The notes under the pieces are model-generated. The model was given only the letters and a program-made list of their open reading frames with translations. It made no database searches and had not been told where the DNA came from. A stretch of 26,373 nucleotides of DNA from positions 1 to 26,373 of IMG/VR virus record IMGVR_UViG_3300017709_000022; one strand, 5' to 3'. This document shows positions 20,133 through 26,373 of this stretch, in pieces. The translations under genes and the position numbers were made by a program. The first letter of the stretch is position 1. Each line of letters starts with the position of its first letter. The stretch is from a virus.

Positions 20133-20615
20133 ATGGCAATTCCTTTAGCTTTACAAGTAGCAAGCACCGCAATGAAAGTGGGTGCATCAATTCAACAAGG
20201 GCAGATGGCAATGCAGTCTGCTAGGTATAATGCAAAAGTCATTGGGCGACAGGCTGAGCAAGAGGCAGAGGCTTCGTTGGAAAGCATGGCTCGCAAAAGA
20301 ACTGAAAACGAAAGAGCATTATCATCGATCAGGCTACGTATGCAGGAGTCTGGACTTGATACGACTCAGGGATCTAGCGCGGATTACTTTGACGAGGCCA
20401 CTTCAAGACTTGAGTTACAGATTCTAGACGAAGCTAGGCAGTCAAATTTTAGAGATAGGGCAAGGCGAAACGAAGCTCAGATGCAGATTTATCAAGGCAA
20501 AGTAGCAAGAGCTAACGCACAAGCTACAGCAATGGGTCAACTCATAGGAGGAGCAGCCAAAATCTCCGGCAAAATGGAAGATGTGGCTAACGCATCAAAA
20601 ACATCAAATACTTAA
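20133..20615 (+). CDS. Internal virion protein, T7 gp14-like position
   Basis: From ATG 20133 the product is 160 aa; the extension back to 20037 would lie inside the GNAT gene. It begins with a weakly hydrophobic segment (AIPLALQVASTAMKVGASIQQG), then a long helical region (ARYNAKVIGRQAEQEAEASLESMARKRTENERALSSIRLRMQESGLDTTQGSSADYFDEATSRLELQILDEARQSNFRDRAR). The 'R.A...G.d...GS...' motif is typical of T7 gp14-like proteins that line the head interior and are ejected to form part of the DNA channel. The end is Gly/Ala-rich. The assignment rests on both pattern and position. Confidence 0.75.
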   Translation: MAIPLALQVASTAMKVGASIQQGQMAMQSARYNAKVIGRQAEQEAEASLESMARKRTENERALSSIRLRMQESGLDTTQGSSADYFDEATSRLELQILDEARQSNFRDRARRNEAQMQIYQGKVARANAQATAMGQLIGGAAKISGKMEDVANASKTSNT

Positions 20616-20618
20616 GTT

Positions 20619-22271
20619 ATGCCACAATTACCAAATTTAACAGGGCCAGCAGTCCCTCCAGAGCAGGCAGCAGGAATCAGAGTTGGAGTGCCTTCTACTT
20701 CTGGTTTGCAAGCAATAGCGCAAGCTGTTGGATCGGTAGGCGAGGAAATGCACGCTGCTAAGATGGAAATCTTGCAAGAGCAAAACAAAATTGACGTTTT
20801 GCGAACTGAAAGCGAATACGGCGCTTTTATGGAGGCTGAGCAGCAAAAACTTAACTTCAATAATCCTTCTAGCTGGGACGATCAGTTAACAAAAGCATCA
20901 AAAGCATTTAAGGACTCCCTAGCCTCCAAGAATCTATCTGCTGACGCAATGAGTTCTCTTAATACGAGGCTTATGGCGTACGAACAGAAGATTATGAGAA
21001 GCGCACAAAGAGACGCTCGCCTTGCTCAAGTTCAAATTATATCTGGAGAGTTTCAGAACCGGCAAGATTCTTATCTAAAAAACAGGGATTATGAAGGAGC
21101 TATAGAGAACCTTAAAGAGTCAGCGTATAGCCTAAAGATGCAAGATCACGAAGTGGAGAGTCGTGTATCAAGAATTAGAGAACAACAAACCTTAGATGCA
21201 TTGCAAGATGCTGCATACGATGGGAATGTTGCTGTTTTTGAAAAAGACATACCTGGTATTTCAAAGGCTCAACAAAGAGCATTAAAGTCATCGGCAGAAA
21301 GCGCTTTAGCTAAAAAGAAAAGAAACCAATCTATTGCTGCAATGGATGGTATTTATGCGAATTCTATTAACACAAAAGAAGATATTCTTCGCGTAGCTCC
21401 AGACCTAGGCGCGGCGCAAACAGCAAAGCTTCTTGGTGTTATTGAGGGTAGAGACAGCGATGAAAGAAACAGAATTATCGCTACTCCAGAATACCAAAAA
21501 CAATTAATTGGAAATGTTTCTGCACTTATACGAGACTATGATCCAAACGGAGAAGATGCGGATGCTAATTTTATCAACATACTAGATCTGTCAGAACAGA
21601 TTGAAAGCAGTAACTACAAAGACCATTTGCAAAATCAAATTGAGGATATTCGCAACGAAGTCAAAGATAAGATTAAGACAAAAAAAGATTATATGTTTAA
21701 CGAAGTCGATGAACTGTTTAAACAAGATTTACCTTTTTTGGAAATTCCAAAAGAACCAATAGGCAAAGCGCTTGGAACTTATTTAGAAGAGGGAATACTT
21801 GAAGATCCAGTAAGACTTAATTCTTTTGGTTTTAAAAATGAACACGCGCAAGCAATAGCTAAAGCAGCAAAAGAAGAGCAAAAAGCCAAAATGGAACCAA
21901 AGGGTAAAAATCCTTATAAAGGCCCATCTTCTATTGATTTGTTTCGTAGGTATTACAGTAGTGGCGAAAAAGCTGTTGAGGATTTCAGTCTTAAAGAGAG
22001 AGAAGTTCTTGAAGCTATTTTCCAATACAAAGGCCCAACTACTATGATTGTAGATCCTCCAGAAAAACAAAAATACGAAAGAGAGCTTAACGAATATGAA
22101 AAACAAAAATCAATTGCTTATGGATCTTATAAAGCAAGGGTTTCTCAGTGGATTAGGCTTAATCCTGATTTCACAATCGAAAAAGCTGATGAATACCTTA
22201 AAAGCTTAAATATTGATATTGAAGGACTCTCTGAATCAAAAAGCAATTTAGTAGCGCCTCGTCCAAAATAA
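20619..22271 (+). CDS. Internal virion protein, T7 gp15-like position
   Basis: The product is 550 aa. The opening (PQLPNLTGPAVPPEQAAGIRVGVPSTSGLQAIAQAVGSVGEEMHAAKMEILQ) with a proline/glycine start and then a helix is common in phage core proteins of this position. Most of the rest is predicted helix or coiled coil (AEQQKLNFNN ... KASKAFKDSLASKNLSADAMSSLNTRLMAYEQKIMRSAQRDARLAQ), with a KAKMEPKGKNPYKGPSSIDLF hinge. No enzyme motifs are seen. It probably belongs to the ejected core that helps DNA cross the envelope. The DNA of this gene is visibly richer in A/T than the structural genes before it. Confidence 0.7.
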   Translation: MPQLPNLTGPAVPPEQAAGIRVGVPSTSGLQAIAQAVGSVGEEMHAAKMEILQEQNKIDVLRTESEYGAFMEAEQQKLNFNNPSSWDDQLTKASKAFKDSLASKNLSADAMSSLNTRLMAYEQKIMRSAQRDARLAQVQIISGEFQNRQDSYLKNRDYEGAIENLKESAYSLKMQDHEVESRVSRIREQQTLDALQDAAYDGNVAVFEKDIPGISKAQQRALKSSAESALAKKKRNQSIAAMDGIYANSINTKEDILRVAPDLGAAQTAKLLGVIEGRDSDERNRIIATPEYQKQLIGNVSALIRDYDPNGEDADANFINILDLSEQIESSNYKDHLQNQIEDIRNEVKDKIKTKKDYMFNEVDELFKQDLPFLEIPKEPIGKALGTYLEEGILEDPVRLNSFGFKNEHAQAIAKAAKEEQKAKMEPKGKNPYKGPSSIDLFRRYYSSGEKAVEDFSLKEREVLEAIFQYKGPTTMIVDPPEKQKYERELNEYEKQKSIAYGSYKARVSQWIRLNPDFTIEKADEYLKSLNIDIEGLSESKSNLVAPRPK

Positions 22272-22306
22272 AAAAGCTTAACAGGCAATACGAATAATCT
22301 AAAAAC

Positions 22307-25300
22307 ATGGAACCTGAATATCAAGGACAGCCAATAACAACTCCTGACGCGCCTCCATATGTGCCAGGTGTAACAGATCAAAGGTATGCTCCAGAAAGAG
22401 AGGAGCCTATTGAGCCTATTACAGTTCCTGATGATCCTCCGTATGTTGAAGGAGTTACAGATAAAAGATATGCTCCAGAATTTAAAGGAATTACAGATCA
22501 AGGGCTTGCTCCAAAAGTTCAAGAAGTTTCGGAATTTGTAGAAAAAGCCAGCGCCCCTGCTGGAATATCTACTCCTGATCTTTATTATTTAGGTGCAGAC
22601 GCTATTGCCAATAGTGGATTATCTCAGATTGAAAGTGAAAAGCTTGTTGCTCAAAACAACTGGGTAAGAGAGTCCTTGGGTAATATCGAAAGTGCTGTTT
22701 TAGATTACGAAAACTTTTTGCCAGAGTCAACTGAGCCAGTTAAAAACCGAGCATTAATTAGAGCTACTATGGAGGTAGAGCTTGGTTATGATCCTCCAAC
22801 AATTTTTGAATACGAAACAAGTAGAAATCAAGCTTACAAGAAATTGTTTGGTAAAGATCTTTCTGAAGATTTAGGAGATCCTGAGCAAGCTTTTGTTAGC
22901 GCTTTAACTAATAGAGCTGTAATTAAAAAAGAGGATTTTGAATTTTATAAAAAAGTAGATCGTCAGGCAACTCTTTCAGCAATACTTGGAGATGGGTTAA
23001 TAGAGCTACAGTTTGGAGAATCCGTAAAAGATGACCCTGCTTTTATTCGTCAAAAAGACAAAGCAATTAAGCGTTGGGCGGAAACACAAGAAGCAATTAG
23101 CGACCAATATGGGGACATGATCCCAAAGCTTCGCAAAACATTTCGCCAAATGCAATCTGGGGATGAATGGATTACTCAGGCTGGTTCTGTAGCTAGAACT
23201 TTAAATGAAGAAGATAAAACAAAATTTCTTCAAGTTCTTAGAGATTTAGCAGTAACATACCCAACTGAAGAGCTAGAGAGCGGCTTTAAAAAACTTGGTT
23301 TAAACCTAAAGAAATCGGGAAGAGGTGTGTCTGGCGCTATTGATGCCGCTATTGTAGGAACAGGAGATATAGTAAGAGAAGGCGGGACTGTTTCTTTGGC
23401 GGATTTGTTTGGGGGCGGCGAGTGGTATGCTAAAGAACAAGAAAGAAAAGCCGCTGATGCAAAATGGGCTGCTGCTTATCGCAAAGAACAAGACTTTGTA
23501 GCAGATGTTCGCAGAATATTTGAAGAAGATTATGATCCTATCAGACCTTTGGCAGAAAAAGGATCTACGTTAAGAGCTGTTGAAGAAGGTGTTTATGCAA
23601 TACCTGGAGCTGTTACTACTACAGCAATGGCGTTTGTGCCGATAGCGGGAATGACTGCCACATATGGAACAATTAGAGAATTTGAAAGGCAGAAGTATCG
23701 TGGCCGATTAATTGCAAATGGCGTTCCTAGAGAAAAAGCCGCTGAAATAGCAGGAGTTCTATCTACCGTTTCTGCCGCCCCTCAAGTTTTACTTGAGAAG
23801 CTGCAAGCAAATATAGTTGGAGGAAAATCTCCAATATTTTCAAAAGTATTAGGAAAAGTTGACGGCTTACTAAAAACTAAAGCTACAAGGTTTACCGGTA
23901 GATTTTTAGCAGCAAGTTTAGGCGAGACTACTATTGAGTTAATGCAGGAGCTTACTTCTGAAACTGTTCAAGATCTTGCAAGCGAACTGCAAAAAGAAAT
24001 TCCTGACATTGAATGGAAAAACGGAAAAGATGGATACTTTGATGGTTATTTTAACAAAACCATTACAACATTTGTAGCCGTTGCCCCATTGTCATTTATA
24101 CCGGCAGCAAGAGGGCTGTCTGCTGATAATAGAGCCGCAGCGATTAAGACGACCTCGCCTCTTGTTAGAAAGGCTTGGGGCTTTAAACCAGAAGACAATG
24201 CCGCTATTGATGATGCTAAAACTCCAAGCGAAACAACAAGTGCTGTAGAAAACGCTTTAACAAATCGTGATCCACAATCAGAAAGCGCAAAGGAGGCAAC
24301 TGAAGAGTTAGAACAAAAACTTAAAAAAGAACAAGAAGCTTTAAAGCAATTAGAAGATTCTGGAGTTATTCCTAGCGTTAGAGCTTCTAAAGATAATAAA
24401 GGTTTTGAGGTTTATGACGCACAAACTGATGCGGTTATTTCTTATGCTGATACAGCCACTGAAGCAACCGAGGCTGTTCTTAATACAATAGGAATGCGAG
24501 AAAACGCAACTCAGGACGTTATTGACGAAATGAGTTCTCTTATTGAAGCCGCAAAACAAGTTTCAAAAGAGACTGGAGTTACTCAGGAGATTTCTCCTAC
24601 ACAAATTGTAACTCCCGAAATGGCAAATAAAATCTTTCCTGAGTCAGCTAGGAGGATAGCAGAAGAATCTAAGTTAATTGAGGTTGCGGAAGGAGGCACT
24701 GGTGCTGTAACTGAGGCTGTTTTTAACCCACAGCAAATTGTTACAGGTGTAGCAATACCCAAAGGCATACAGGGAAGAATTGAAGATGTGACAAAACTTT
24801 ATGGTGGATCTAATATTTTCACACTTGTTCACGAAAGATCTCACCATGTAAGGAGAGAGTTAATTGCGCGAGGAGAGCTTAGTGAAGAAAGGCAAATTTC
24901 ATTTTTCAGAAAGCTTAATGCTGAATTAAAGGGTCGAAAAACTAAAACAGGGCAAGCTGTAGAGTTTAAAGGTCTTAGTGGAGATACTGTTACAGAGACA
25001 GCCTTAGATGAAGCGTGGGCGCATTTTGCAGAAATTGCAATTTTGCGAACAAGAAACGGTAAAAAATCAAAGCTTAGAAGCTTGTTAAACAAAAACCTTT
25101 CCGCAATGGTTAGGGCTAATGTTCCAGGCGCTCGTCAGTTCAAAGCGTTCATTAGAGCGATGAAGGACTTTTTTGCTTTAGACCTTACTAGAGCAGTAAT
25201 TTTACAAAAAGCTGTAAGAGACGGCAAGCTTGACGCAGCAGAAATGCAAGAGTTTGAAGCAATGGTTTTAGGAGAAACCCTGCAAGAGCAACACGAAGAA

Positions 25301-26373
25301 CAAGTCTTACAGTCTAGGGAAGAATTAATTCAGCAAGAAGGCCCATCGTTTTCAGTGACTGAAGATTTTACTGGAGTTATTGAAGCGAATAAAGCTATTA
25401 GCAAAACTGTTTATCTAAAAAACAAAACAAAGTTTCAAGAAGCAATAAAGAATGGAACAATTGAAACAGGTGTTGATGTTTTTTCATTTAGTGGAATGGA
25501 TATGTTTTTACACGCCCCTGATTTTGCTTTTGCTGGCGAAGTCAAGGTAGGTGATGAAACTGTATTCAAAGGCAAAGGCGGCGTTTATTACCCAGTGTTA
25601 TTTTCTGACGGAAACTATTTTTGGGCTTCTACTGAAAGCGCTGTTAAGAAAATGGTTAAAGATCTTAATGAAATTGGAAGAAGAAACGGGGGAAAGGTTT
25701 TAATGGGGCTAGTTTCCTCTCCTGCTGACAAGATGTTTAGCTCAACATTAATTGCTAGGGGAATGATTGATTTCTTTGTTGAATTGAGTAGTCAAAAACA
25801 ATTTGGTCTTTCTGATTCTGTTTTAAACAAAGCTATCAAAACAGCTTCTCAAGTTTCTGATAAAGGAAAAACTTTTGACAAGAAAATATTTTTAAAGTCA
25901 GGTTTAGAGCAAAATGTTGAAACAATTAAAGAACTTTTGGACGCTCAAAAATCTTCATTTGGTTTACGTAAAAACTTTAGTCTAAAATTTGCGGAAGAAA
26001 TATCAAACCATTACGGAAAGCTTGCCACAAAAGAATCAGCAGCTCTTGCAGGAGCTTTGCTAGGAGAAAGCAATATTAACGCAAACGCTGACATTAAAAA
26101 AGGTAAGCTTTCTAAAGCATCAATTATTCAAGCTCTTGGAGAAAGGTTTTCAGAAGATTTTACTAAAGAACAATTATCTCTCAACACCGGAGAAGTGTAT
26201 GCAGTAATTGAATTTGACGGTAAAGTTGGGTATGAAAAATCAGCAAAACACGAATCATATCCTTTTACTGTTGTTGGCAAAGGTAAAAACAAAGTCAAAG
26301 TAAATGTTTTGTCTGAGGCTCATCAGTGGACTGATCTTGTTACTTACTCAGAAAATGTTGAGTTTATAAAAGA
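22307..26373 (+). CDS. Giant polyvalent internal virion protein with HExxH metallopeptidase motif (partial)
   Basis: The frame is open from ATG 22307 to the window edge, at least 1355 aa. Residues about 10-69 hold a Pro-rich repeat (PDAPPYVPGVTDQRYAPE / PDDPPYVEGVTDKRYAPE). A long helical region follows with hydrophobic stretches near residues 425-458 and 585-605. Near 838-850, FTLVHERSHHVRREL gives H842-E843-x-x-H846, and E902 or E909 in LDEAWAHFAEI may be the third zinc ligand, so a zincin peptidase domain is likely. Residues about 1015-1170 (FTGVIEANKAISKTVY ... VYYPVLFSDGNYFWAST ... GLVSSPADKMFSS) resemble a polyvalent-protein-associated domain. It is probably ejected into the host. The 3' end is missing. 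Confidence 0.7.
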   Translation, partial: MEPEYQGQPITTPDAPPYVPGVTDQRYAPEREEPIEPITVPDDPPYVEGVTDKRYAPEFKGITDQGLAPKVQEVSEFVEKASAPAGISTPDLYYLGADAIANSGLSQIESEKLVAQNNWVRESLGNIESAVLDYENFLPESTEPVKNRALIRATMEVELGYDPPTIFEYETSRNQAYKKLFGKDLSEDLGDPEQAFVSALTNRAVIKKEDFEFYKKVDRQATLSAILGDGLIELQFGESVKDDPAFIRQKDKAIKRWAETQEAISDQYGDMIPKLRKTFRQMQSGDEWITQAGSVARTLNEEDKTKFLQVLRDLAVTYPTEELESGFKKLGLNLKKSGRGVSGAIDAAIVGTGDIVREGGTVSLADLFGGGEWYAKEQERKAADAKWAAAYRKEQDFVADVRRIFEEDYDPIRPLAEKGSTLRAVEEGVYAIPGAVTTTAMAFVPIAGMTATYGTIREFERQKYRGRLIANGVPREKAAEIAGVLSTVSAAPQVLLEKLQANIVGGKSPIFSKVLGKVDGLLKTKATRFTGRFLAASLGETTIELMQELTSETVQDLASELQKEIPDIEWKNGKDGYFDGYFNKTITTFVAVAPLSFIPAARGLSADNRAAAIKTTSPLVRKAWGFKPEDNAAIDDAKTPSETTSAVENALTNRDPQSESAKEATEELEQKLKKEQEALKQLEDSGVIPSVRASKDNKGFEVYDAQTDAVISYADTATEATEAVLNTIGMRENATQDVIDEMSSLIEAAKQVSKETGVTQEISPTQIVTPEMANKIFPESARRIAEESKLIEVAEGGTGAVTEAVFNPQQIVTGVAIPKGIQGRIEDVTKLYGGSNIFTLVHERSHHVRRELIARGELSEERQISFFRKLNAELKGRKTKTGQAVEFKGLSGDTVTETALDEAWAHFAEIAILRTRNGKKSKLRSLLNKNLSAMVRANVPGARQFKAFIRAMKDFFALDLTRAVILQKAVRDGKLDAAEMQEFEAMVLGETLQEQHEEQVLQSREELIQQEGPSFSVTEDFTGVIEANKAISKTVYLKNKTKFQEAIKNGTIETGVDVFSFSGMDMFLHAPDFAFAGEVKVGDETVFKGKGGVYYPVLFSDGNYFWASTESAVKKMVKDLNEIGRRNGGKVLMGLVSSPADKMFSSTLIARGMIDFFVELSSQKQFGLSDSVLNKAIKTASQVSDKGKTFDKKIFLKSGLEQNVETIKELLDAQKSSFGLRKNFSLKFAEEISNHYGKLATKESAALAGALLGESNINANADIKKGKLSKASIIQALGERFSEDFTKEQLSLNTGEVYAVIEFDGKVGYEKSAKHESYPFTVVGKGKNKVKVNVLSEAHQWTDLVTYSENVEFIK

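Noticed and set aside
22145-22522. Minus-strand frame rich in Phe, Trp, Cys and Ile opposite the polyvalent gene start
   Set aside because: The repetitive residues mirror the Pro-rich repeats on the plus strand; it is the reverse complement of those repeats.
1-26373. tRNA genes, CRISPR arrays, insertion sequences, integrase or attachment sites
   Set aside because: Reading both strands showed no cloverleaf-like tRNA, no regularly spaced repeats with spacers, no transposase or integrase motifs. Absence by eye does not exclude a degenerate element.

Overview
The window is part of a tailed double-stranded DNA phage (or prophage) genome of roughly mid GC content. The host cannot be named from the sequence. 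The virion genes are podovirus-like: head-tail connector portal, scaffold, capsid, tail tubular A and B, and internal virion proteins, in the T7 gp8 to gp16 order. The replication and recombination genes are lambda/RecT-like, and no phage RNA polymerase, DNA polymerase or integrase gene is present. Both ends are cut: the first gene lacks its 5' end and the last, giant gene lacks its 3' end.

Layout. 1-247: 3' end of an unidentified protein. 247-1328: a compact lysis cassette (holin-like peptide, overlapping spanin-like pair, zinc amidase endolysin). 1327-1868: a leftward gene with its own terminator and a strong sigma70-type promoter, divergent from a rightward operon headed by a 42-aa ribbon-helix-helix protein, so this is a candidate control switch. 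1994-9759: early operon with small proteins, two small HTH proteins, RecT/Bet annealase, lambda-type exonuclease, VRR-NUC nuclease, a replication initiator carrying two clusters of TAACG iterons inside its gene, a DnaC-like helicase loader, a stand-alone DnaA domain IV protein, a metallophosphoesterase, an SSB-like OB-fold protein, an endonuclease-like protein and an HNH-like zinc protein. A strong terminator at 9821-9857 closes this module.

9874-26373: late module with terminase small and large subunits, a proline-rich peptide, portal, scaffold, major capsid protein (isolated by a terminator and promoter upstream and a terminator downstream), tail tubular A and B, a GNAT-like protein, and three internal virion-type proteins. 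The last is a polyvalent protein of more than 1355 aa with an HExxH metallopeptidase motif. DNA from about 20.6 kb onward is visibly richer in A and T than the structural genes before it.

The most interesting signals are: the intragenic iteron array, which suggests a lambda-like origin served by an unusual initiator / DnaC-like / DnaA-IV trio; five promoter-like elements whose -35 box begins 35-38 nt before an ATG, suggesting leaderless mRNAs; the metallopeptidase motif in the presumed ejected polyvalent protein; and twin CBM-like repeats inserted in the tail tubular B protein.
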